Shown here: positions 6,264 through 13,919 of the stretch, piece after piece
How positions within the stretch are numbered: position 1 is the stretch's first letter
Layout: the number at the start of each line of letters is the position of its first letter
Source of the DNA: Gemmatimonadales bacterium
GTDB taxonomy: Bacteria; Gemmatimonadota; Gemmatimonadetes; Gemmatimonadales; GWC2-71-9
DNA length: 26,783 nt
NCBI GenBank assembly: GCA_025929805.1
Contig: JAICPP010000010.1
Span: 1 to 26,783, forward strand
Direction: 5' to 3'
Position numbers and translations under genes: made by a program
Notes under the pieces: generated by a model
Database searches by the model: none
The model's input: only the letters and a program-made list of their open reading frames with translations
What the model was told of the DNA's origin: nothing

Positions 6264-8678
6264 TTACAGAAGCGACACGGGATCCCGATCGATGACGAGC
6301 CTGGTCTTCCCTTCTCGCTTGAGGCGTTTCGCCGCGTAGCGCACGATCCGGCCGAGGGACTCAGAGGGTCCCTTCAGCAACACATGCCACCGCCACCGAT
6401 CTTTGATGCGTACCAGCGGACAGGGTGCCGGTCCCAGCACCCCGATCGGCAGCTGGTACTTGCCGATGAGACCGGAGCACCAGTCGGCCAAGCCGGCGGC
6501 GCGGCTTCCCACCTCGCGCTCGTTGGGTCCCGAATAGATCAGGTTCACCAGCGAAACCGCTGGCGGATACGGCGGTAGCTCCCGCAGCTCACGCTCCTCC
6601 TCCAGAAATCCTTCGGCGTCGTGCTCCGCCGCGCGCACCAGGGCGTGGTGCATGGGCTGCCGGGTTTGCACCAGCACACGCCCGCCCTTCGGGCCACGGC
6701 CGGCCCGACCCGCCACCTGGGCCAGCAGCTGAAAGGTTCTTTCGGCAGACCGGAAATCGGGCAGATAGAGCCCGGTGTCGGCGTCCACGACTCCTACCAA
6801 GGTGACATTGGGAAAGTCCAATCCTTTCGCAATCATCTGAGTTCCGATCAGGATATCGATGTCGCCGTGCTCCACCGAAGTCAGAATTCGCTGGTGCGAC
6901 CATTTCGTACTGGTCGTGTCCAGATCCATCCGGGCGACGCGAGCCTGGGGATAACGCTCAACCAGCATCCGCTCGAGTTGCTGAGTTCCCACACCCCGCA
7001 TCTGCTGCACCGGGCTGGCGCACACGCGGCAGGTGAAGGGCAGCGCCTCCTCATGGCCGCAATAGTGGCAACGCAGCCCCGGAGGAAGTTGGTGAACCGT
7101 GAGCGAGATGCTGCAGCGAGGACATTGCCAGACTTCCCCGCAGTCGGGGCACTGCAGGAAAGCCGCCCAACCCCGGCGGTTGAGGAGCAGGAGTGCTTGC
7201 TCCTTCCGGGCCAGTGTTGCCACGATCGCGGAATCCAACGCCACCGACCAGGCGACTGGTCCGGTACCGCCGACCTTGGGCGCTGCACGCAGGTCGATGA
7301 TTTCGACCGGAGGCAGCGGTCGAGCCCCGATGCGTTCGGGAAGCCGGATGAGTGCCAGCTTTTGTTCGGTGTGGGCCAGGGTCTCCAGCGAGGGCGTGGC
7401 GCTGCCGAGCACCAGGCGGGCACCCTCCAGCCGCGCACGGACGGCGGCGACGTCCCTCGTGTGGTAGCGCGGGGTCTCACCGTTCTTGTAGCTCGCCTCG
7501 TGCTCTTCGTCGATCACGATCATCCCGAGCCGGCCCACCGGAGCGAAGACCGCCGAACGGGCCCCGACGGCAACCCGTCGCTCGCCCCGGCGAAGCAGTC
7601 TCCATGCGTCAGCGCGCTCACCATCTGACAGGCCGCTATGCAGCACGGCAATGTCGTTGCCGAAGGCGCCCCGGAAGCGGCTCACTGTCTGGGGAGTAAG
7701 ACCGATCTCGGGAACCAGCACGATGGCTCCTTCACCCCCGGCCAGCACCTGCCGCACCGCTTCCAGGTAGACCAGGGTCTTGCCGCTGCCAGTGACGCCG
7801 AACAGCAGAGCTCCCTGTCCCGGCCCGAGGGAATCGATCGCGCCAAGTGCTGCCGCTTGGGCCGGCGTGAGCTCTGTGGGTGGCTGCGTGACAGGCGACC
7901 CGGCAAACGGGTCTCGCACCAGCTCGGTCTGCTGAATACGGGCCAGTCCCTGCTGGACCAGTGCTCGGACAACACCGTCGCCAAAGCCCAACTGTTCCGT
8001 CAAATGTCGTACTGGCGCGCTACCGCCCAGGGACTCCAGGGCCTCGTACAACTGGCGCTGCCTCGGCCGACGCTTGAAGAGACCTTCCCTTTCCAGCAGG
8101 GTGGGCCTCTCTGCTGCAAGCGAAAGGGTGCGCTCGGTAAGCCGGGCTGCTTCGGTGTCGGGTGGTTGCACTCGGAGCGACACGGCTTCGACTCTGGTGA
8201 GTCGCTCGACCGCATCCCAGATCGGGCGTTTCAATGCCCGGGCGGCGGTCTGAACCGCGGCCTCCCCACCCCTGCGCTCGAGCCAGGCCACCAGCTCCCC
8301 GGCTACACCTCCTTGAATCCGGCTTCCGTTGCGGAGCGAGACGATTACCTGCGATTCACCCCACATTCCTCCGGGAAGAATGGCTTTAAGCGTCAGCCCG
8401 AGCGGCGCACCATAGTAGCCGGCAATCCATGCAGCCGTTTCCAGGAGCTCCGGGGACAGTGCCGGCTCAGCGTCGGGGACGGCGAGCACCGGCTTGGGCA
8501 CAACCGCCGGCGCCTCGCGAGTGATTGCGACGACCAGTCCGATCATTTCCCGCCGGCGAACCGGCACCACGATTCGCGCGCCGGGGACGACCCGGTCGCC
8601 CAAGGTCTCGGGAATGCGGTAGGTGTACGGAGTGGCGAGCGGGAGAGGGAGAGCAACCTGGGCAAACCGCTCGGTCAT
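6264..8678 (-). CDS. priA: Primosomal protein N' (replication restart helicase PriA)
   Basis: Superfamily 2 3'-5' helicase that recognises abandoned replication forks and reloads the replicative helicase; 804 aa, usual for PriA. Seen: N-terminal 3'BD-like region (VALPLPLATPYTY ... VVPVRRREMIGLVV), Walker A GVTGSGKT (294-301), DEEH box (390-393), SATPS motif (about 426-430), eight zinc-cluster cysteines (510, 513, 519, 522, 537, 540, 550, 553) and the helicase motifs IGTQMIAKGLDFPNVTLVG and QLLAQVAGRAGRG. The ATG overlaps the stop of the upstream epimerase gene as ATGA (8675-8678), so the two are translationally coupled. Confidence 0.97.
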   Translation of the reverse strand: MTERFAQVALPLPLATPYTYRIPETLGDRVVPGARIVVPVRRREMIGLVVAITREAPAVVPKPVLAVPDAEPALSPELLETAAWIAGYYGAPLGLTLKAILPGGMWGESQVIVSLRNGSRIQGGVAGELVAWLERRGGEAAVQTAARALKRPIWDAVERLTRVEAVSLRVQPPDTEAARLTERTLSLAAERPTLLEREGLFKRRPRQRQLYEALESLGGSAPVRHLTEQLGFGDGVVRALVQQGLARIQQTELVRDPFAGSPVTQPPTELTPAQAAALGAIDSLGPGQGALLFGVTGSGKTLVYLEAVRQVLAGGEGAIVLVPEIGLTPQTVSRFRGAFGNDIAVLHSGLSDGERADAWRLLRRGERRVAVGARSAVFAPVGRLGMIVIDEEHEASYKNGETPRYHTRDVAAVRARLEGARLVLGSATPSLETLAHTEQKLALIRLPERIGARPLPPVEIIDLRAAPKVGGTGPVAWSVALDSAIVATLARKEQALLLLNRRGWAAFLQCPDCGEVWQCPRCSISLTVHQLPPGLRCHYCGHEEALPFTCRVCASPVQQMRGVGTQQLERMLVERYPQARVARMDLDTTSTKWSHQRILTSVEHGDIDILIGTQMIAKGLDFPNVTLVGVVDADTGLYLPDFRSAERTFQLLAQVAGRAGRGPKGGRVLVQTRQPMHHALVRAAEHDAEGFLEEERELRELPPYPPAVSLVNLIYSGPNEREVGSRAAGLADWCSGLIGKYQLPIGVLGPAPCPLVRIKDRWRWHVLLKGPSESLGRIVRYAAKRLKREGKTRLVIDRDPVSLL

Positions 8679-9700
8679 CGGCGCCTGACGCCGAGTCCCG
8701 GGCCGGTAGGCAGGGTAACCTGGCCTCCCTCGATGTGGGCACCGACAAATGGATCATCGACCAGCAGGGCGGCCCCGTCGAGATCAACGATGTCCACCAG
8801 CGGGGTGACGTGCGCGGCAGCAGTGATCCCCAGCGAGCTCTCGATCATGCATCCGACCATGACCATGAGCCCATGCGCCCGCGCAACCGCTATCATGCGA
8901 AGCGCTTCCCGGAGGCCGCCACACTTGGCCAGCTTGATATTGATTCCATCCACCTTGCCGACCAGGGGCGGGATATCGACTGCAACCAGGCAGCTCTCGT
9001 CGGCGATGACCGGGATGTCGGCCTGGGCGCTGATGGCTGCGAGGCCCTCGTGATCGTGAGGAGGAAGGGGCTGCTCCAGTACCGTGACACCGAACTCGTC
9101 CAGAATGGGCAGCATCCGAATCGCCCGCTTGACCGTCCAGCCACAGTTCGCGTCGACCCGGATCTCCTTGTCGGTTGCCTCCCGAATGGCGCGCAGGATT
9201 TCGATATCTTGATCGGTCCCCAGCTTGACCTTGAGAATCGGAAACTGCTCCGCCTCGCGCACTTTTGCCTTGATTCGATCGGGTGTGTCCAGGCCAATGG
9301 TAAAAGTGGAACGCGGCGCCAGGCAGGGATCGAGACCCCACAGCCGATACAGTGGAACGCCCAGCCGCTTGCCCACCAAATCGTGCAGAGCCGCCGACAG
9401 CGCGGCGCGAGCCGATCCATTCCCTCGCAGCTTGGCCTCCCAGCTCCGTTCCGCGTCTTCCAGGTTGAAAGGATCGGTGGGGAGCATGGACCCGTAGACC
9501 TCGAGCGCGGCAAGGACCGACTCCACAGTCTCGCCGTAGAACTTGCTGGGGGCAGCCTCGCCCCAGCCCTCCTGCCCCTCCGCGTCCGTGAGCCGCACCC
9601 AGACCGTTCGATGATCACTCTGCCCGCCGCGAGCAATGACGAAGGGATGCTTGGTATGGAGCTTCAGCACTTCAACGTTCATTCTCAGCGGTTGGGGCAC
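8675..9700 (-). CDS. Dipeptide epimerase (L-Ala-D/L-Glu epimerase type, enolase superfamily)
   Basis: Enolase-superfamily enzyme, probably epimerising L-Ala-D-Glu or related dipeptides from murein recycling. Counting from GTG 9700: KxK at K157/K159, metal ligands D183 (VDANCGW), E209 (LEQPLP) and D234 (ADES), second catalytic Lys K258 (IKLAKCGG), and the D-x-D signature D306/D308 (VDLDGAALL) that marks dipeptide epimerases. Start choice: GTG 9700 has AGGGA about 8 nt upstream; ATG 9682 gives an N-terminus closer to homologues (MNVEVLKLHTKHPFVIARG) but lacks a Shine-Dalgarno. The dipeptide specificity could differ, since this subgroup is broad. It is the first gene of an operon with priA. Confidence 0.9.
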   Translation of the reverse strand: MPQPLRMNVEVLKLHTKHPFVIARGGQSDHRTVWVRLTDAEGQEGWGEAAPSKFYGETVESVLAALEVYGSMLPTDPFNLEDAERSWEAKLRGNGSARAALSAALHDLVGKRLGVPLYRLWGLDPCLAPRSTFTIGLDTPDRIKAKVREAEQFPILKVKLGTDQDIEILRAIREATDKEIRVDANCGWTVKRAIRMLPILDEFGVTVLEQPLPPHDHEGLAAISAQADIPVIADESCLVAVDIPPLVGKVDGINIKLAKCGGLREALRMIAVARAHGLMVMVGCMIESSLGITAAAHVTPLVDIVDLDGAALLVDDPFVGAHIEGGQVTLPTGPGLGVRRR

Positions 9701-9747
9701 GGACCGAATCCCTGAATCACGCGGAAGGTGGCAGGTGAGATCGTCTG

Positions 9748-9776
9748 ATTATACGACTGTGCCTGAGGCGAGGACA
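9748..9776 (-). promoter_or_regulatory. Sigma70-type promoter for epimerase-priA
   Basis: A perfect TATAAT (minus strand, plus coordinates 9748-9753) lies in the 83-nt gap after the HDAC-like gene, about 48 nt before GTG 9700. The -35 region is weak (TGTCCT at 9771-9776 with a 17-nt spacer). The start point would be near 9741, giving a leader of about 40 nt. Confidence 0.5.
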
Positions 9777-9783
9777 GACCGCA

Positions 9784-10680
9784 TCACTGGAGACCCTGCA
9801 GATGGGCTGCCAGTCCATCAGCGACGCGGGATGGGACATAGCCTCCTTCCAGCAGCCCCACGATAGGCACCGCTGGCAACCGCTCTCTGATGCGACGCGT
9901 CCAATCGGTGTAGTGCGCCGGCTCCAGGGTGAAGCCACCCAGAGGATCGCCTGCCATGGCATCAAAGCCGGCAGAAATCAGCACCAGGTCGGGCGTCCAA
10001 TCGGTGGTGGCTGTAACGATCGCGGCCCACAGGTCTCCCACATACAGTTCGGGCGGTTTGCCGGGTCCCCTCGGCACATTGAAAATGTTCCCTACCCCAC
10101 GCTCGCTCGCCGCACCAGTGCCCGGATACCAGGGGTGCTGGTGGAGCGAGACATACCGAACCGACGCATCCGCCTCAACCAGCGCCTGGGTGCCGTTGCC
10201 ATGATGTACGTCCCAGTCGATGATGAGCACGTGGCGGAGTCCGGCACCCTGGGCATACCGAGCTGCTACTACAACATGATTGACCAGGCAGAATCCCATT
10301 CCTCGCGCAGCGAGCGCGTGGTGACCCGGCGGCCGTATCGCCGCAAAGGCATGGCCCCGATCTGACATTGCGTGATCCACCGCCGCGAGGACCGAGCCCG
10401 CGGCGCCGAGCGCCGCCGACCAACTATGCTTATTGAGAATGGTATCGAGGAAAAGAACTCCACCGCCTCGTGCACTCATCGCCTCGAGGGAGCGGAGGTA
10501 GGGCTCCGAATGAACTGCGAGCAACGGATCCCGCGCGGCGGGAGCCGCCTGCCGCAAGGCAATGCCCGGGTCCTTTCGGCATCGATCCAGCACTGCGAGC
10601 AATCTGGCGGGAGTTTCCGGATGATCCGATCCTGGATCATGCTGCAAACAGCTCGGGTGGCTGTAAACCGTCAGAAGCAT
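9784..10680 (-). CDS. Histone deacetylase-fold amidohydrolase (AcuC/class II-like)
   Basis: Zinc-dependent deacetylase of the arginase/HDAC fold, 298 aa. Motifs seen: RPPGHHA with the catalytic His pair H120/H121, DWDVHHGNGT with zinc ligands D157/H159, AGFDAMAGDPLGGF with third ligand D245, and LEGGY with catalytic Tyr 281. Bacterial members deacetylate acetyl-polyamines, acetyl-lysine in proteins (e.g. acetyl-CoA synthetase control) or other amides; the substrate here is not deducible. Starts at ATG 10680 without a clear Shine-Dalgarno, 30 nt after a small membrane-protein gene, so it is likely part of the same transcript. Confidence 0.92.
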   Translation of the reverse strand: MLLTVYSHPSCLQHDPGSDHPETPARLLAVLDRCRKDPGIALRQAAPAARDPLLAVHSEPYLRSLEAMSARGGGVLFLDTILNKHSWSAALGAAGSVLAAVDHAMSDRGHAFAAIRPPGHHALAARGMGFCLVNHVVVAARYAQGAGLRHVLIIDWDVHHGNGTQALVEADASVRYVSLHQHPWYPGTGAASERGVGNIFNVPRGPGKPPELYVGDLWAAIVTATTDWTPDLVLISAGFDAMAGDPLGGFTLEPAHYTDWTRRIRERLPAVPIVGLLEGGYVPSRVADGLAAHLQGLQ

Positions 10681-10710
10681 GGTTTGCGAAGGTGAGATCC
10701 CCCGTGCCGC

Positions 10711-10968
10711 TTATTGGTCACGTAAGACACGACGTATCTCACGCGCCTCCTCAGCTAACGCGCGTCGGGCGGTTCCAATGTCGTCCAGCTTTCGCTTGTA
10801 CCAGCGCCAATAGAGCAAGACCAGTCCGGATGAGACGAAGAACACCACGCCCAGCAAAGTCAGCACTAGTCGGCCGCTCCACCAACCCAGGCCGGCAAGG
10901 GCAACGCCATCGAAGGCGAGCACGCCGGCTGCAACGATTGTGAGGGTTCGAGAGACGTTTGGCGACAC
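10711..10968 (-). CDS. Small two-helix membrane protein
   Basis: An 85-aa protein with two hydrophobic segments (about 8-30 and 34-54) and a charged C-terminal helix (YKRKLDDIGTARRALAEEAREIRR). By the positive-inside rule this tail is probably cytoplasmic; it could pair as a coiled coil. I recognise no family. It starts with GTG 10968, two nt after the stop of the ubiquitin-fold gene, and is followed after 30 nt by the HDAC-like gene. Its tight spacing is the main argument that it is real. Confidence 0.7.
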   Translation of the reverse strand: MSPNVSRTLTIVAAGVLAFDGVALAGLGWWSGRLVLTLLGVVFFVSSGLVLLYWRWYKRKLDDIGTARRALAEEAREIRRVLRDQ

Positions 10969-10970
10969 AG

Positions 10971-11231
10971 CTAGCGGACCGGCCGACGGCGTCGGGGCAA
11001 CACGATGAGAGCTCCGTTTGGTACCAGCCCGGACTCGGCCGCCGAGCGAGACTCGTCGAACAGCTCTGCGCCGCGGAACTTGAGGACGTAATCCGATGGA
11101 CTACGTCTCACGTGAGAGGCGGCCAGCGCCTGCCGCTTGATCTCGCCAACTGGCGTGGCCGGGGAAACCTCCAGTGGCACCTCGTCCCAGACGTCTTCAA
11201 CCATGACTCTCAATGGCAAGACCGATGTCAT
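10971..11231 (-). CDS. Ubiquitin-fold (beta-grasp) small protein
   Basis: An 86-aa protein starting at ATG 11231, which overlaps the upstream stop as ATGA (11228-11231); the longer frame to 11336 would overlap that gene and is unlikely. The order strand-hairpin-helix-strand resembles ubiquitin: VMVEDVWDEVPLEVSP, helix VGEIKRQALAAS, then YVLKFRGAELFDE, SAAESGLVPNGALIVLP. Compare ubiquitin's LIFAGKQLEDG and STLHLVLR. It ends R-R-R-R-P-V-R with no diglycine, so it is not an obvious conjugated modifier. It might instead be an EsaB/YukD-like scaffold or a binding domain. The fold is inferred from pattern; the function is unknown. Confidence 0.72.
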   Translation of the reverse strand: MTSVLPLRVMVEDVWDEVPLEVSPATPVGEIKRQALAASHVRRSPSDYVLKFRGAELFDESRSAAESGLVPNGALIVLPRRRRPVR

Positions 11232-11500
11232 GCCACATGCTCCGAAGGCAACGGAAGGGTAGAAAGGAATCGGTCGACTACCTGATCGAACAGCAGGGTC
11301 GACGCCCTTACTCTGGTGCCTGCGGGTGTGGGCCATACCGCAAAGGCAATCTCCTCGCCGCCCTGGCCCCGTAGCGTGAGATAGGACGGACCCTCGCGCT
11401 CGGGGTAGGCGGCATACAAGGGTACCCGCTCAGCAAAGAACCGCTTGGCGCGCCGCAGGACGTCGGAACCTTCCAGAGTAGTGATGACTTCGTATACCAT
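11228..11500 (-). CDS. Hypothetical protein coupled to the ubiquitin-fold gene
   Basis: A 90-aa protein from ATG 11500 (a TTG at 11536 would add 12 residues). Predicted pattern: strand, helix (DVLRRAKRFFAERVP), three strands (SYLTLRGQGGEEIAFAV, TRVRASTLL) and a C-terminal helix (DQVVDRFLSTLP). I recognise no family; the layout would suit a small alpha/beta or SRPBCC-like ligand-binding domain. No signal peptide or membrane segment. Its stop overlaps the ubiquitin-fold ATG, which implies coupled synthesis. Confidence 0.7.
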   Translation of the reverse strand: MVYEVITTLEGSDVLRRAKRFFAERVPLYAAYPEREGPSYLTLRGQGGEEIAFAVWPTPAGTRVRASTLLFDQVVDRFLSTLPLPSEHVA

Positions 11501-11558
11501 AGTGGTTCGAGCGCCTCGAGTGGAGGGATGCGGCAACGACCGCTACCAGCGGATGGAG

Positions 11559-11564
11559 AGTATA
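11559..11564 (-). promoter_or_regulatory. Possible -10 element upstream of the Ubl gene pair
   Basis: TATACT on the minus strand, about 58 nt before ATG 11500, in the 92-nt gap after the metalloprotease gene. No convincing -35 hexamer at 16-18 nt, so this is tentative. Confidence 0.25.
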
Positions 11565-11592
11565 CCAACGCAGCGACAAGATATCCTGCTAG

Positions 11593-12282
11593 CTACGAAA
11601 CCGCCCGCACGCTGGCTTGAAACACATCACTCGTGCCCAGCAGATCTCGGACGCCTGGCTTTCGACGGAGCACCAGCACCAGATCGCCTTCCGGTGGATC
11701 GGCCACCCCGTCGACGGTCAGGTAGCAGGGCAGCGCCGCTCCCTCGGGAATCGGCGCGGTGTAGCGCCGACCACCCCAGTCGAATGCGACTGCGGGAGGC
11801 AGCGAGCGAACAATTTGATCGATGAACACGTCATCCTCTACCTGGTACTTCCCATCGGACTGCACTTCGCCGCTGAGAAAGAACGTCGGATCGAACGTCT
11901 GGCCCTCGTGACGGGCAAAGTTGTGCTCCACCGCCCAGTCGAAGTCTTCCAGGTCCGGCGCCCGTGCTCTCCACTCCAAATGGTGGCGAAGCTCATGGGT
12001 CAGGGTCTCCCACGCCTCGAACCGCCAGTCGAAGTTCTCCCGCCGCCGCGCGAGCTCAGTGAATGAACCATGGTAGAGGAGGATGCGGCTCTGTAGTCCA
12101 TCCACTCCGCTGCCCACACTCACCGGCAGTGGAACGCACTCGCCCAGCGTGAAGATCTCCGCCTTTTCCGGATGGAGCATGGTACGCGGCGATACTACGA
12201 CTTCGGCGATCCCGTCCAGAAAATCCGGCGGGACTTCATCACATAAGTGCCGAATCATGGCTTCAAAGTCGGCCAGGCGCAT
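11593..12282 (-). CDS. Zincin-like metallopeptidase with DnaJ-C-like C-terminal tail
   Basis: A 229-aa cytoplasmic protein. The first part looks like the minimal zincin family (PF06262-type): acidic N-terminus, SRILLYHGSF strand, and HELRHH at 96-101 giving an HExxH site (H96, E97, H100). Those proteins are usually about 120-140 aa. Here a further 80-90 residues follow, and about 163-229 reads like half of a DnaJ C-terminal sandwich: YTAPIPEGAALP, then LTVDGVADPPEGDLVLVLRRKPG, then SDVFQASV. I start it at ATG 12282, with AAGGTGA about 10 nt upstream; a TTG at 12288 is also possible. It is the first gene of the Ubl/two-TM/HDAC cluster. Peptidase activity is inferred. Confidence 0.8.
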   Translation of the reverse strand: MRLADFEAMIRHLCDEVPPDFLDGIAEVVVSPRTMLHPEKAEIFTLGECVPLPVSVGSGVDGLQSRILLYHGSFTELARRRENFDWRFEAWETLTHELRHHLEWRARAPDLEDFDWAVEHNFARHEGQTFDPTFFLSGEVQSDGKYQVEDDVFIDQIVRSLPPAVAFDWGGRRYTAPIPEGAALPCYLTVDGVADPPEGDLVLVLRRKPGVRDLLGTSDVFQASVRAVS

Positions 12283-12333
12283 GTTCAATAAGTCACCTTA
12301 AATCGATGCCGCAACTCCATTTGCCGTAACTGG

Positions 12334-13674
12334 TTAAGCGACAGCTCTTAACTTGTCTCTCAAGTATTCCGAGACTCGGCTCAGCGCTAGTCGCTCCTGC
12401 TGCATGGAATCACGCTGGCGTACGGTGACTGTCTGCGCAGCGATGGTCTCGCCATCGACGGTGATACCGAACGGTGTCCCTGCCTCATCCATGCGACGGT
12501 ACCGGCGGCCGATTGCGCCGCTGTCATCGTAGAAGCAGGTGAAGTGCTTGCGGAGGTCGTGATAGAGCGTCGTTGCCAGTTCGGGCATGCCGTCTTTCTT
12601 GACCAACGGGAACACTCCTGCCTTGATCGGGGCTATGGTCGGGTGGAGGCCGAGCACGACCCTGGTCTCTGCCTCGACCTCTTCTTCACGATAGGCATCC
12701 ACCAGCAAGGTGAGCGCCACCCGGTCCGCACCCGCAGAGGTTTCGACGACGTACGGGATGTAGCGCTGGTTCTGCGCCTGATCGAAGTACTCGAGCTTCT
12801 TGCCGGAGTATTGCTGGTGCCGGCTGAGGTCGTAGTCTCCCCGGTTGTGAATTCCCTCGATCTCCTGCCAGCCGAAGGGAAACTGATACTGGATGTCGAA
12901 GGCCGCTCTTGCGTAGTGCGCCAGCTCGCTGCCGGTATGTTGGTGCCATTGAAGCTTGGATGGATGGAGTCCCATCGAGTGGTGCCAAGCCATCCGCCAT
13001 TCCCGCCAACGCTCGAACCACTCGCTGTCGGTGCCCGGCTGCACGAAGAACTGCATCTCCATCTGCTCGAACTCCCGGGTCCGAAAAATGAAGTTCCCTG
13101 GCGTGATCTCGTTCCGAAAGGCCTTTCCGATCTGGGCAATGCCGAAGGGAAGTCGCTGACGCGACGATTGAAGCACGTTCAGGTAGTTCACGTAAATACC
13201 TTGAGCGGTCTCTGGCCGCAGGTAGACCACCGCGGCCGAATCCTCGACCGGGCCCATGAAGGTCTTGAACATGAGGTTGAACAGTCGGGGCTCGGTCAGC
13301 GAGCCGCGGGTGCCGCAGACGGGGCACTGGGCATCAGGCTGCCCCGGCGTGCCCTTGATGCGAGGGTCATCGGCACGAAAGCGGTTCTTGCATTGCCGGC
13401 AATCCACCAGCGGGTCGGTAAACCCGGCTACGTGGCCGGAAGCCTCCCACACCTTCGGGTGCATGAGGATCGCCGCGTCGAGACCTTCGATATCGTCACG
13501 AGCGTGCACCATGGCGTGCCACCAGCGGTCTTTGACGTTCTTCTTTAACTCCACGCCGAGTGGTCCATAGTCCCACACCGATCCCAATCCGCCATAGATC
13601 TCGGACGATTGGAAAACAAACCCTCGGCGCTTGCAGAGAGATACCAGTTTATCCATCAGCGAGGTGTCGGCCAT
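12334..13674 (-). CDS. glyS: Glycyl-tRNA synthetase, dimeric (alpha2) type
   Basis: Class II synthetase that charges tRNA-Gly; about 446 aa, the single-chain homodimer form found in Firmicutes, Actinobacteria and others, not the alpha2beta2 glyQ/glyS form of Proteobacteria. Seen: N-terminal LCKRRGFVFQSSEIYGGLGS, YGPLGVELKKN, a zinc-ribbon-like insert (DCRQCKNRF ... QCPVCG), the motif-2 stretch FRNEITPGNFIFRTREFEQME, and a C-terminal anticodon-binding domain starting near APIKAGVFPL. I chose ATG 13674 (MADTSLMDKL); a TTG at 13704 would add ten residues. No Shine-Dalgarno is obvious. No T-box signature was recognised in the 245-nt upstream spacer. Confidence 0.96.
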   Translation of the reverse strand: MADTSLMDKLVSLCKRRGFVFQSSEIYGGLGSVWDYGPLGVELKKNVKDRWWHAMVHARDDIEGLDAAILMHPKVWEASGHVAGFTDPLVDCRQCKNRFRADDPRIKGTPGQPDAQCPVCGTRGSLTEPRLFNLMFKTFMGPVEDSAAVVYLRPETAQGIYVNYLNVLQSSRQRLPFGIAQIGKAFRNEITPGNFIFRTREFEQMEMQFFVQPGTDSEWFERWREWRMAWHHSMGLHPSKLQWHQHTGSELAHYARAAFDIQYQFPFGWQEIEGIHNRGDYDLSRHQQYSGKKLEYFDQAQNQRYIPYVVETSAGADRVALTLLVDAYREEEVEAETRVVLGLHPTIAPIKAGVFPLVKKDGMPELATTLYHDLRKHFTCFYDDSGAIGRRYRRMDEAGTPFGITVDGETIAAQTVTVRQRDSMQQERLALSRVSEYLRDKLRAVA

Positions 13675-13919
13675 CGTCCGGGAGCCAGTGAGAGTAGGGT
13701 GCAATCAGCCGGGGGAAGATAAGGGCGCCTCACCGAGGGTAGAAGCGCGACAGAACCAGCAAATTCCGGCGGCGCGGCAGGAATCCGGGCCCCGGGCTCG
13801 CTTCCGTATCACTGAGTAAGCCGCGGAAATCCCGCCACTTACATACACAACCTGCATCGGCTCGGAACTTGCCCCGAGCACCGTCCCCTCACCGCTCCCG
13901 CAGGTAACGAGGCACGTTG
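13675..13919. other. Divergent spacer between glyS and the HEAT-like gene
   Basis: 245 nt with no gene I can support. It holds a 6-bp GC hairpin (GCTCGG 13860-13865 with CCGAGC 13874-13879) and the ribosome binding site CGAGG (about 13908-13912) for the plus-strand gene. Promoters for both divergent genes must lie here or just beyond, but no good -35/-10 pair stands out. It lacks tRNA or riboswitch features that I can recognise. Confidence 0.6.

Noticed and set aside
7638..9715. Long plus-strand frames (471 and 396 codons) opposite priA and the epimerase gene
   Set aside because: Low-complexity Arg/Gly/Pro/Ser composition and no domains; the minus-strand genes have full motif sets.
11232..11336. 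35-residue N-terminal extension of the ubiquitin-fold protein
   Set aside because: It would overlap the upstream coupled gene by more than 100 nt; ATGA at 11228-11231 gives a standard start.
13675..13919. T-box or other riboswitch upstream of glyS
   Set aside because: No T-box sequence or antiterminator/terminator pair was recognisable on the minus strand.
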